A stretch of 64,000 nt of DNA, taken from positions 5,587,001 to 5,651,000 of the forward strand of contig NC_088326.1 in NCBI RefSeq assembly GCF_910592395.1, written 5' to 3'. A program made the translations under genes and the position numbers. The notes beneath the pieces were generated by a model. It had not been told where the DNA came from. It worked only from the letters and a program-made list of their open reading frames with translations, and did not search any database. Position 1 is the stretch's first letter; the number at the start of each line of letters is the position of its first letter. Shown in pieces: positions 44,875 to 55,150 of this stretch. Source of the stretch: Lineus longissimus. Taxonomy: Eukaryota; Nemertea; Pilidiophora; Heteronemertea; Lineidae.

Positions 44875-46152
44875 ATGGCACGCAGAATGTTCGCGTCTTA
44901 CTCTCTAAAAGAAAAACTGAAGTACACAGACGGGTACCGAAACCAACAAAGATGCGTACGTAAGGCTGAATTCAGAAGCGCACAACATCAAGAAGGCCAT
45001 GTTCCTGTCTTGGTTGCGCAAGGAGGAGACAATTCGCCACAATTTTGACCACAGCAAAAAAGGGGCCAAGAGCGCAAGGTCAAGGACCGCGATGTCGGTG
45101 AGTTGCACTTTAACCCTTCACTCTGAAAACTAGGGGTACAATAGAGGTGCTATGGCGTGTACATGTATAGCAATTTTTTTGCTGTATAGCACCTTTTTTA
45201 CCCATCAGCCCGACGGGTATTGTCGTAGCGTCCGATGTCCGTCTGTACGTTTGTGGACAATTTTGCCATGAAACTTGTTGTTGTGTATCTTGGGGTGACT
45301 ATAGAGGAAGGTTCCTTGCGAAATTTGGCGTGATTCGATATTCAATATGGCTGTCAGGTTGCAAATAATGAATTACTTTGTTTTGTCTTTCAGGGTATTG
45401 GCCTGAGATGGAAGTTGAGATGTCGGAGTGGTTTCGTGATAAAGACAAATTGGTATGCTAGTCAGTATCGAAGATCTAAAGGAGAGGGCGATGATCGAGT
45501 TTCAACAGTGGTGGAACCAGCTTCCTGAAGAAACCCAAGCCGACATTGTAACTAGTAAACCTGAACGCTCTAACTTTGCTGCATCAAATGGTTGGTTTGA
45601 AGGTTTCAAGAAAAGGTAAGCTCAGAATGAGTCTATTGTTTTCAAGTGAAACAACAATTCTGCTGATAAGCTGTTTCTCTTAGTATACCTCTCAAAATGC
45701 TTAATGCCAAAATGGTTAAATAAAGTGTATAGCGCTTTCATCATGTTCATCCCAATCATGTTAACATCTCTGCTATTTCAGTTTCTAGACAACACATTTC
45801 CCTGTGGAAAGTGACGAAAGATACCAGGACGATACGCGAGGACGCTGAGAATCTCATTGCCGAGTTCCGTGCCAACTTTTTTCAAACAGTTGAAGAGATG
45901 GCATTCCGCATCATCGGCAACATGGACGAAACGTTCATGCAGATGGACAGTATACACAACAGGACGTACGAACAAACAGGTTCTCCACAGATCAACATCA
46001 AGAGCAGTCGGGGAAATCATAAGCTTGGCTGTACCGTTGTGCTTTGCTGCACCAGGAATGGGGAGAAGGCACCTGCACTTGTCATCATAAAAGCAGCTCC
46101 CAATGGACCACTGGTACGGAGGATAAGGGCAACACCTCCAAACAATGTTAAG
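44875..46152 (+). pseudogene. pogo/Tigger-like transposase with introns, broken
   Basis: Three exon-like blocks: 44875-45097 (donor TCG|GTGAGT), 45394-45615 (acceptor TTTCAG, donor AAG|GTAAGC), 45789-46152 (acceptor TTTCTAG, donor AAG|GTAAAC). They encode an N-terminal helix-turn-helix-like part, a CENP-B/Tigger-type middle with GWFEGFKKR followed by QHISLWKVTK, and the start of the DDE domain with the first Asp in NMDET. The remaining two acidic residues are absent; the sequence ends at a donor and is followed by a minus-strand LINE. Frameshifts occur near 44930 and 45455. Introns in a pogo-like frame are typical of domesticated copies (jerky/tigger-derived genes), so this may be a decayed domesticated gene, but the breaks argue it is dead. 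Confidence 0.72.
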
Positions 46153-46290
46153 GTAAACTACATTTTGTTCAATCAAACCTAAGAAGCCATTAGAAACAGC
46201 TAGGGCTGCAGCTGATCCTGATTATTCATTGTTTCCTGTGATGAAGTTGTCACTACAAAGTTCACATGGAACATGCTGTGTTTTTAAAAA

Positions 46291-46995
46291 TCATATCTCC
46301 GCAATGCACCATCTAGTGTGGCCGAATCTATTCTCAAGACGTTTGAGGAGAATTGGGTGGTCCAGTGTGTCAAAAGCAGCAGACAGATCCAGTGCCACAA
46401 ACAGAACAGCTTTGTTAGAATCCATGGCATGGACAATATCGTTGTGAACTTTAAGCAAGGCAGTTTCTGTGCTATGCTTAGCTCGATATGCTGACTGCAT
46501 TGGATCAAACAACCTGTTTGTGTCAAAGTGATCTGACAGCCTCTTTGAAACAACCTTCTCAACAACTTTTGACATGAAAGGAAGGTTTGATACTGGACGG
46601 TAATTTGACGATACCTCAGGGTCTAGAGAGGGTTTCTTCAGAAGCGGGCGCACACGAGCCTTTTTGTAACATTCTGGGAAAGTCCCACTTGACATTGATT
46701 CATTGACTACAAGTGTTAAAATCGGAAGAAGGTCCCCAATGGTCTTTTTAGGAGCCATGTGGGGATAAGATCTATTTTCGCATGACTTAGTAGCCATGGA
46801 CAAAATTATCTTTTTCATTTCGTCTTCTGTAGCTGGAGTGAAACAGTCAAGTGGAATTCCTGAGAATGCTTGTTCAGAAATCTCTGAAGGTGCATGTGTT
46901 GGCACCACATTGTCAAGGTTCGTACGGATCTTGATGATCTTTTCACTAAAGAAGGTTGCAAAATCGTTTGCCACGACAGACAATAATTCCAGCCA
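46291..46995 (-). pseudogene. LINE reverse transcriptase fragment (CR1/L2-like)
   Basis: A 230-codon minus-strand frame with NYRPVSNLPF, QSAYRAKHSTETAL and LDLSAAFDTLDH, motifs of the fingers and palm of CR1/L2-group reverse transcriptases. The frame stops before the catalytic FADD box, and the endonuclease is absent, so both ends are lost. Its upstream boundary, near 46995, coincides with the start of a repeated block shared with 47851, suggesting it inserted into or next to that block. Confidence 0.85.
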
Positions 46996-47296
46996 TTTGG
47001 AGCAGTCAATATAGACGATGAAGATGATAAAATGGACTGCATATTAGTCGAGTTTTCTGAAACGTTTGACCAAGTAGCAAACATTCCATTTGCCAATCAT
47101 AGATCTAACAAGATTTGCATTGAAGCTTTTTAAAACATGTTAGGTAATATCAATGTAACTTACATACTCCAACCAAAGACACTCTTAGCAGATAGGACTA
47201 CCTCCAACTCGTTCAGCAGATTTATACCACTCGCATCGATTGTTGACACTAACCAAGTTCTCTCGTAAATGTCTGGGTAATATATTATTTCCTCTT
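46996..47296 (-). repeat. ~0.85-kb tandem unit A (conserved block plus exon-like block)
   Basis: 46996-47100 matches 47851-47960 (shared words GCCATTTGGAGC, AAATGGACTGCAT, TTTGACCAAGTAG), and the exon-like block at 47164-47296 corresponds to 48016-48131. Offsets are 855 and 852 bp, so the two are one tandem duplication. Confidence 0.75.
47164..47296 (-). other. candidate exon A of an unrecognised repeated-exon gene
   Basis: On the minus strand: acceptor CTATTTATTTTTCAG, 133 bp, then donor GTAAGTT. The reading frame gives a short beta-rich-looking peptide with WLVSTIDASGINLLNELE and KSVFGWS. The same layout and the same flanking splice words recur in exon-like blocks B (48016-48131) and C (53873-54003); aligned, they share a D-A/R-x-G-x-x-LL core. 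Relative to block C this copy may hold a frameshift in its first half. I do not recognise the domain. Confidence 0.55.
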
Positions 47297-47428
47297 CTGA
47301 AAAATAAATAGAAATGATCATTCGTAGACAAAGTATTGAATCACGTACACCAGACCCAACTTTCTTCCCTGAGATCACCTAACCTAGGAGCACGTGTGCA
47401 CTTACACTGCGGTCAACAGGCGACATAC

Positions 47429-47542
47429 CATCAATCTCAATGACGTCTAGATAATCGTGGCTTGGGACAAAACCAGGGAGGATGACTGGTTCCAGCGCAG
47501 AGTCAGGGATACCATCCTCATGTGAACTAACAAGCCAAGTCC
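47429..47542 (-). other. candidate exon between A and B
   Basis: Minus strand: acceptor TGTCTTTGTAG, 114 bp open, donor GATG|GTATGTC. It encodes TWLVSSHEDGIPDS, then VILPGFVPSHDYLDVIEIDG. TWLVS recurs in block A, which hints at relation. No family recognised; a host gene exon is plausible. Confidence 0.5.
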
Positions 47543-47850
47543 CTACAAAGACAAGGGGCCCCACCAATTGCCCGACATCAAGGACAACGCCTTAAACTTG
47601 CGCATGCGTTCTGCGCACGCTCAACACTGACCAAGCACATTAGATAATAAGTGGAAGCACTGACTTATTTTCCCTGAGCTAATAATGTACATTACAAAGT
47701 TTTAAACTGGACTACTTGTGATAGGAACGTACAGATGATGGTCACGACCTGTTGACCTTTGCCAATTAAAGATTTTTATTTGGCGACACAAAACCCGTTG
47801 GTATCCTCATGCAACACTCACTTGCCAATTATCAAGCCAAAAAAGTTCCC

Positions 47851-48131
47851 GCCATTTGGAGCTGTCCATAGAGGGGAGACGATGAGAATGACGAAATGGA
47901 CTGCATGTTAGTCCAGTTTTCTGAGACATTTGACCAAGTAGTGTTTGATCGGACCAAGTAGAACAAATACACATTGAAGCCTTGACTTATAATTGAAAAC
48001 TAATACGCAACTTACATGGTGACTACACCCTCAACATAGTCGTCTGAACCGTTCAGAAGATGACCACTCCTATCAAATTCCGAGCTTCGTTGCAACTAAT
48101 CCTGTTGGAGTCTATATGGCATATGCCTTCT
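47851..48131 (-). repeat. ~0.85-kb tandem unit B
   Basis: Second copy of the unit described at 46996. The match is good but with several indels, so the duplication is not recent. Confidence 0.7.
48016..48131 (-). other. candidate exon B, with an in-frame stop
   Basis: Minus strand: acceptor TTTTTTTTCAG, 116 bp, donor CAT|GTAAGTT. In the frame that matches blocks A and C the peptide has FDRSGHLLNGSDDYVEGV, but a TAG falls in its first half, so this exon is likely dead or read differently. Confidence 0.5.
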
Positions 48132-48279
48132 CTGAAAAAAAACCCTTGAATATATAGGAAATAATCCAACGTTTGATTATTTCTATGGCAAGTTGTTTGG
48201 ATGGGCCAGAATTCGACAGTTCCACTCGATTGCTGCACAATATCATTAAATTATGTAGATAGTATTTAAACCGTTTAAT

Positions 48280-48301
48280 GCCCCCCCCCCCCCCCCCCCC
48301 A
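48280..48301. repeat. poly-C tract
   Basis: About twenty consecutive C. Length is likely unreliable. Confidence 0.9.
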
Positions 48302-48675
48302 GTCAACCTAGTTTCTAATCGGGCCAATTCATGGCCAGAGACAAACTCTAATACACGGTTGTTGTTTTCTATATTGCTATTGCTTGTCATGACAGCCAGA
48401 CGTGTCTCACATCGGCTCTGACTTTTTCAACAATTACATGGACTTAATTCTTTAAAATGGCCAATGGACCTTTGCTCTGAAAATGTGTTAGTATCAGGAG
48501 ATTGCCAGAAGTTGGTGTTAGTCGTCGGATATATGAAATAGTGATGATTCAGGCGGTTTTGTGAGCCATTTGTCCACAGGTATATCTTTCTTCGGTTTAT
48601 ACCTTTAATATGTACAGTGCATTTTGTACACTCGCCCACAACTAGGACGGATTAATTCGTTAAAAAAACGCAACC

Positions 48676-49551
48676 ATGGGCAAGAACAAAGGGAATAAGC
48701 ACTCGAGGCCGAGCTCCAGTTCGACAGGCATGAATACTCCGGACAAGCGGCCAAAGCTAAGTGAAACGACAGGTGAGGAAATTCCTGTTTTCGAGGACTT
48801 AGTCAATAGTGAAAACGTTGAGCAGGCTCTGCATGATCTTTTATCAGGCCCTAAAATGAAAACGCTCATAATGGGTTTCGTAGACAATGCGTTGTCCCTG
48901 TTAAAAGACGAGCTTATGAAAAACTGGGAAACTTCAGTGAATCGCTTAGAAGGTGAAATCTTCAACCTGCAAAAAGTAAACGACTCCTCGAAGGAAGAAG
49001 TCAGGCGTGCGCATATGGAACTTGATAAATTTCGTGATGAGAACATTGCTATGAAAAATCGATTAATCCGTGCAGAACGGGACATTGATGAATTAGAAAT
49101 GTACGGGCGTCGGAATGGGATTCGCATATTTGGAATTCCAGAACGTGACCGTGAGAACTGTATCGATATAGGAGTCAAACTGTTTCAGGACAAGCTGAAC
49201 ATCGCGGTACCGATCACTGAGATAGGTAGAGCCCACAGAGTAGGACGGTTTAACCGGGATCCCCGCACAGGGGCGAAACCCCGCCCGATAATCTTCAAGT
49301 TCGTGAGACACGAGATGAAAGCATTGGTGATAAGGGCACGGCGCCGCCTCAAAGGAACGGGTAAAGTGATCAGGGAAGACTTGACTGCGTACAGGAAAGG
49401 ATTAATCGATTCTGCCAGGGCGATACAGGGTGTGACTTCCGTTTGGTCAAACGACGGTCGGGTCACAGCACTCTACAACGGAGGGAAGCATATGATATCT
49501 TGTGAAAAAGACATTGAAAAACTGCGAGCCATCTCTAACTCTGGCTCATAG
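48676..49551 (+). CDS. LINE ORF1 protein
   Basis: 291 codons, intact, with a strong start context (CAACCATGG). The N-terminus is hydrophilic and Ser/Lys-rich; a helical, coiled-coil-like part spans about residues 70-140 and leads into LEMYGRRNGIRIFGIPE, a hallmark of LINE ORF1 proteins, followed by a basic RNA-binding-like part with RPIIFKFVRHEMK and GRVTALYNGGKH. ORF1 proteins bind the element RNA and form the particle used for retrotransposition. The last 18 codons are repeated downstream as part of a tandem array, although the frame itself ends normally with TAG. Confidence 0.9.
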   Translation: MGKNKGNKHSRPSSSSTGMNTPDKRPKLSETTGEEIPVFEDLVNSENVEQALHDLLSGPKMKTLIMGFVDNALSLLKDELMKNWETSVNRLEGEIFNLQKVNDSSKEEVRRAHMELDKFRDENIAMKNRLIRAERDIDELEMYGRRNGIRIFGIPERDRENCIDIGVKLFQDKLNIAVPITEIGRAHRVGRFNRDPRTGAKPRPIIFKFVRHEMKALVIRARRRLKGTGKVIREDLTAYRKGLIDSARAIQGVTSVWSNDGRVTALYNGGKHMISCEKDIEKLRAISNSGS

Positions 49552-49905
49552 TTCCGATGGACTCTTCTGAACCAATATGTTCTTCGAACTTTCAGCGTAT
49601 GATCTCTTGTGAAAAAGACATTGAAAAACTGCGAGCCATCTCTAACTCTGGCTCATAGTTCCGATGGACTCTTCTGAACCAATATGTTCTTCGAACTTTC
49701 AGCGTATGATCTCTTGTGAAAAAGACATTGAAAAACTGCGAGCCATCTCTAACTCTGGCTCATAGTTCCGATGGACTCTTCTGAACCAATATGTTCTTCG
49801 AACTTTCAAGCGTAATGATCTCTTGTGAAAAAGACAGTGAAAAACTGCGAGCCATTTCTAACTCTGGTTCATAGTTCCGGTGGACTTTTCTGAACCAATA
49901 TGTCA
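49490..49905 (+). repeat. ~107-bp tandem repeat made from the ORF1 3' end
   Basis: About four units. Each has TCTTGTGAAAAAGACATTGA, then CTGCGAGCCATCTCTAACTC, the stop, then GACTCTTCTGAACCAATATG and TTCGAACTTTCA. Units 2 and 3 look identical; the last is diverged (GACAGTG, CCATTTCT). The repeat begins inside ORF1, so ORF1 C-terminal codons are duplicated into the spacer. Confidence 0.92.
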
Positions 49906-50339
49906 TGATACTTGTACTCAGCTACTCGCTCTCTTAGATTGGACTCTAAAAAATATGAACCTAGATAATTCGGACTTTACGCTTTTGATCGTAATACGTG
50001 ACAGGTACAGAACTTTTATTTTATTGCCATATTGCTTACTAGCCTCATCTCACCAAATCGCAATGAGTTTGATATACCTTTTCTGGCTCATCTTCTTCGA
50101 GCAACTGATGTTTATCAATCACTTAAATCTTAACTGTAAATATTTATCACGTCATTATTTTCCACAATTGTTAACCAACCTTTCAGCACTTTTAATTCTG
50201 TTTCCTTTGCCCATATACATGTACAGGATAAATTTACATATTGTTATTTCATCTCCACTATGTCATTTTATGACTGACACAATCGTATACATTGTTTCTT
50301 TTCTAGGCAGTTCACTCCACACCTACTTGTTCTCTCTTA

Positions 50340-53300
50340 ATGACATCTCTCCTTGACTTTCTTATAGACCCAGAAGACAACACACAGGAACCTTTAATAA
50401 ATCTAAAAGACTCCCCTTATATCTCAGATGATGACCTTCTAAAAATTAATACCCAAAAAAGTCTTGTATTCTTGAGCATGAACTGTCAAAGTCTTAACGC
50501 AAAATTTAATGAAATTCTACTATATTTGGAACGCTTAAAAAAGGAAAATTTTGAATACACCGCTATCTGCCTCCAAGAAACCTGCATCAAAGACAAATCC
50601 CTTGCTGATTCCCTTTATAAAATCCCTGGTTATACTGCTGTCCACCAACAAATAACCTGCTCCGCTCATGGAGGCCTTACAATTTATATCAAAGAGGGCT
50701 ATGATTTTAATATACTTTCAAACTTACCAACTCATACCTCATGGGAAAATCTATTTATTGAAATCAAAGGGAAGTCAACTAACCAAAGTAGAATAATCCT
50801 AGGAAACATCTACAGGTTGCCACAGCACAAAAACGAAAACTATTATCAATTTATAAATGAATTCAGCGAGCTGATGGTAAATTTCAAAAACATGAATAGC
50901 GAATGCTATTTAGCAGGAGATTATAACATTGATCTATTGAAAATCAAAGAAAAAAAGGCGATCAATGATTACATCGACAACTTATTCACACTATCAATCT
51001 ATCCAACAATAACCCGACCGACGCGAATAACCCCACATAGTGCAACTCTCATTGACAACTTCCTATGTCGATTCTCAAAGACATTCACAACACTATCAAC
51101 TGGTATATTAAACCATCGTTTTTCAGACCATCAACCTTACTTCCTGGAAATAAAAGATGACCGGAAGATTTGCAATGAAACTAACAATCCTAAACACATT
51201 CAATTCAGGAATTTCAACACTGAAAATATTATGAATTTTAAAAGAACTCTAAGTGTAACCCTAGCAAATCTCCATCATGATCCAACTTGGTCAACGCTGA
51301 GCATAAATGATAGCTTCAATAAATTTCATACCATAATTACCAAGTGCAAAGAGAAACACTTTCCACTGATATCTGTTAAGTTTAATAAACATAGACATAA
51401 AAAGGAACCCTGGATTACAAGCGCTCTTGTCAAATCAATTACGAAAAGGGACAAACTCTACAAAAAACTTAAAGGAACTCCAAGAAACTGTCAACTCTAT
51501 GAAACAAGACATAATCAACTCATAAATTATAATAAGATTCTAAGACGACTCATTCATGGAGCAAAAAGGTCATACTACACTGAGCAATTCAACAAATGTG
51601 CGAATGACAGCAGAAAAACCTGGTCAAATATAAACTCGATCATAAAGAAAAAATCAAACAATAAGGGTGAACAAATACCAAGTTCGTTCAGTGTAAATAA
51701 TGTACAAACAACCGATAAAACAGTTATAGCCAATGGTTTTAATGACTTCTTTGTAAATATCGGTCCTAAACTTTCAAAAAACATAAAGCCTATCACCACT
51801 GATTTCAAACATTACCTTGATAATCAAAGAGATAAGACCTTTCAATTTACGAAAACAAACCGAATGGATATTGCTAAAGTAATTGACAATCTAAATCCGA
51901 AACCTAGCAGTGGCTGGGATGGTATATCCACTAAACTCTTAAAAATGTGCAAATTTGAAATTCTTGACATTGTCACAGCTTTAGTAAACCGCTCTCTTGA
52001 ATCAGGCATTTTCCCAGACAATCTTAAAATAGCAAAAGTTATTCCGTTATTTAAAAAAGGGGAAAAATATTCATTTAACAACTACCGGCCAATATCCCTT
52101 CTTCCATCAATCTCAAAAATCTATGAAAGAATCATACATGATCAACTCACTAAATATCTCGTCGACAACAAAATGATCTTTGAAAGTCAATATGGTTTCC
52201 GAAAAAAACACTCAACAGACCTCGCCGCAGCAGAGTTAATTGATAGAATAACTAAAACCTTGGATAACAACAAGAAATCAATTGCCATATTTATGGATCT
52301 GTCCAAGGCTTTCGATACATTGGATCATAATATCTTATTACATAAACTTAGCCTTTACGGTCTTACTGACTCTGCTCTAAATCTCATGAAAACTTATATA
52401 TCCAACAGACGTCAATATGTTGATTTCTCTGGTTACACCTCCGACCATGCTGTCATTAAAACGGGTGTACCCCAAGGGTCGATCTTAGGGCCTCTCCTTT
52501 TTACCATTTACATCAATGATCTAAACAAAGCAAGTAAATTCTTCAATTTTATAATGTTTGCGGACGATACAACTTCACTTAGCGAATTACATTCTTTCTC
52601 TATCAAGGTAAACCACATATTAAACACCGAGCTATTAAACATAGCAAACTGGTTAAAAGCAAATAAATTATCTTTAAATATCTCAAAAACTAAATTTATG
52701 ATCTTTGAACGAACACAATAAATTTTTAATGGCATCCTAGATTTACAAATTGAAGGCACGAAACTCGAATGTGTTGAATCGTTTAACTTCCTTGGATTAC
52801 TTATAAATAAGGATCTTACTTGGACTTCACATATTAATCATATTTCAAAAAAAATATCAAGGGCAACCGGCATTATCAATTACTTAAAACATTTTATTCC
52901 ACAGAAAATTCTAATAACGATTTACCACTCTCTTATCTCTGCTCATCTCAACTATCAAATATTATCTTGGGGCTATGATCACAACGAAATTTTAAAATTA
53001 CAAAAGAAAGCTATTCGTGCCATTACTCTCAGTCATCCTATTAGTCGCACTGACCCTTTATTCATAAAGCTGAAACTACTCAAACTACCGGACTTACACA
53101 AATTAATTGAAATAAAATGTCTCTATAGATTTTAAAAAAAGGATTTACCAGTGTACTTCATGCACAATCTTTTCTCATTTAACAGTGATGTTCATAACTA
53201 TCCCACAAGAATTAATGATAAATTTAAAATACCAAATGTAAGACACGAATATGCCAAAATGACACCACGATACAGTTTAACTAAATTATATAATTCTCTC

Positions 53301-53435
53301 TCAAAACAAACTCTAAACAAACTCCACTCAAATTTTAGCTTAACATCCTTTTCAACATACTACAAAAATGAAATTTTGGGTTCCTATAATAAAAAGTGCC
53401 AAATTCGCAACTGCTATGTTTGCGACATTCGTTAA
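50340..53435 (+). pseudogene. LINE ORF2: AP endonuclease and reverse transcriptase, two stop codons
   Basis: The frame from ATG 50340 runs 793 codons to TAA at 52719-52721, then continues in the same frame past a second TAA at 53133-53135 to 53435 (1,032 codons in all). Endonuclease motifs: SMNCQSLN near the start, CLQET, AGDYNID and SDHQP. RT motifs: IFMDLSKAFDTLDH, GVPQGSILGPLLF and FADD near codon 740. The part after the first stop is the LINE C-terminal region. ORF2 would supply nicking and reverse transcription. The two nonsense codons in an otherwise well-kept frame suggest a rather young but dead copy. No frameshift was noticed. Confidence 0.9.
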
Positions 53436-53649
53436 ACTTTTTTCGTCTTATAACTGTTATTACTCACTCCTTCACTGTAAAATAGAACTGTCTTGTAAAT
53501 TAAATTGTAAATCCTGTATATAATAATTAACATTGTACTACATGTAATTCATAAGGGAGCAGGCATTAAGCGGCCAATCTGGTCTTGTTCTGCTCCCGAC
53601 CACAATCAATATCATGTATTTCATTAATGCACCTTGTAAATTTTGTTGG

Positions 53650-53692
53650 TCGAATAAATATTCATATTCATATTCATATTCATATTCTTCTG
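53650..53692 (+). repeat. TATTCA microsatellite, LINE 3' tail
   Basis: After AATAAATA come about five TATTCA units, then unrelated sequence. Such short-unit tails mark the 3' end of CR1/L2-group LINEs. Confidence 0.85.
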
Positions 53693-53872
53693 TTGGGTGA
53701 GGTCTAGAAAGTCCTCAAGTTCATCGACTACTTCTGAGTCCAGCTACCTCAAGACCCAAATTACAAAAATGAAAATGAACCTACAGTTACTTCACAAAGA
53801 TAAGAATTATTTTGGAATACAGTATCACAGAGGCATCAAACAGGATCTGGGTCCCAGTTGTAATTAACTTAC

Positions 53873-54003
53873 CTATGTATTAAGCGAAAGACACCCTTGA
53901 CAGACTCTCCGAAGTACTTAGTACTCAGCAGATTATCACCCGCATCAAATTTGATGTTCACACCAATTACCCTCGCGTAATGGACATTCTGGTTTGTCCT
54001 CTT
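53873..54003 (-). other. candidate exon C of the repeated-exon gene
   Basis: Minus strand: acceptor TTCATTTTTCAG, 131 bp open, donor ACATAG|GTAAGTT. It encodes NVHYARVIGVNIKFDAGD, then NLLSTKYFGESVKGVFRLI, with no stop. It is the best preserved of the three related blocks. The LINE lies between this and block B, so the three could have been within one gene. Confidence 0.6.
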
Positions 54004-54289
54004 CTGAAAAATGAATTAAAAATGTTTTTTAACATCTCAAAACTGTTATGCTTCCTCCTTTAAAAATATGCAGAATGGACAAGTCTATTTTTGGTAATTA
54101 AGGACCATCGATCGTTATCTAAAGTGACAGTAGATAGCATTTGAAATCATTCGAAACACATGCAATCGACCTGTAGACCAGCGAGAAAACTCAGCTCCTT
54201 GATAAGTCGATGCCAAATTCAGAGTGCCTCTTCTGATACGTCTAGTATTGAAAGCTGTGGTGAGCACATAGACAGACCATGGTCACCTT

Positions 54290-54655
54290 TATTTGAAAAA
54301 TGGCCAGGGCCATTGTGCTCACCTCATGTGGAGGAAAGATGGATAAAGAGCATGGTATTGTGTCATGTAGTGTTAGGTTTGATGTAGGTCCAAGCAATTA
54401 CAATTTCCCCAAAATGGCCAATTTACAGTACATTCGACCCCCTGGTGGCCAAACCATGAAACGAATCGGACCGAAACTTGGTCTCCAAGGTGTCATTACA
54501 TAAGGGTACATGTGTACTAAGTTTCAACTCAATAGCTTTAACAGTTACAAAACGTGCCCTGCTAACGGACGACGACAACGACGACGACGACGACGACGGA
54601 CGACGGACGCCACGGTATGGGATAAGCTCACCTCTGCTAAGAGGTGAGCTAAAAA
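54290..54655. mobile_element. MITE of the AGCTCACC-ended family
   Basis: The right end is GAGGTGAGCTAAAAA preceded by a GACGAC/GGACG-rich stretch (54566-54610) and GATAAGCTCACCTC; inside are CCCCTGGTGGCC and AATAGCTTTAACAGTT. From general knowledge, elements with these features are very abundant in marine invertebrates. It seems to have landed next to, or in, the dispersed repeat that follows. The left boundary is approximate. Confidence 0.65.
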
Positions 54656-55150
54656 TCCCTTTATAATCAAGGGCTACCTCTGGCTAACACAGTACCCATA
54701 AACAATAGACCACCAATTGACTACCAGCTCCTACCTGCGGGAAAACCCAAGTCCAGCAACCACTCAAGTACATTTTTGTTTACATTTTAACTGCACACAT
54801 ACGTTTGTTTACAATTTCATTTCCCGCGAAATCTCAAAGATCAGGTGACCTGCAATCGTGGATTGAAAATAACATTAATCTTGGTTCAGTAGGTCAGCAG
54901 GTACAGGCTGTTCCAATCATACCCCTACACCCAGCTGTTCAACAGTAAATGTTAGTCACATCACAGGGAGTGGAGGTAATGGATTAAGCCCCCGCATAAC
55001 TAAACAGCAATAGCTTGGCTTCTGTGAGTGGTAAGGAGAATTGACAGTGTCCGATTAAAAATCCCTCATTACTGCACCACTGAAGTAAATTTCCGAAAAT
55101 AAACAAAACGTTGCATCAGGATAAGATAGCACTTCTAAAGGTGCAACATT
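54656..55150 (+). repeat. dispersed repeat, copy 2 (inverted partner of 19.56-20.06 kb)
   Basis: Matches the reverse complement of 19561-20055, in the same internal order. Shared features include the CAATAGACCACCAATTGA region, a CCCGCGAAATCTC region and ATCCCTCATTAC. No open frame in common. Confidence 0.75.

Larger units (their letters stand above)
48430..53695 (+). mobile_element. near-complete LINE (CR1/L2/jockey group), 5' UTR, ORF1, ORF2, 3' microsatellite tail
   Basis: ORF1 (48676-49551) and ORF2 (50340-53435) lie in the expected order, separated by a tandem-repeat spacer, and the element ends after AATAAA in a TATTCA repeat at about 53655-53690, the usual tail of this LINE group. The 5' boundary is a guess. 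The host sequence on both sides holds minus-strand exon-like blocks, so the LINE probably inserted into an intron of that gene. Confidence 0.85.

Noticed and set aside
49880-50356. 158-codon hydrophobic frame between LINE ORF1 and ORF2
   Set aside because: It lies in the AT-rich spacer upstream of ORF2, has no recognised sequence, and AT-rich DNA gives hydrophobic frames easily.
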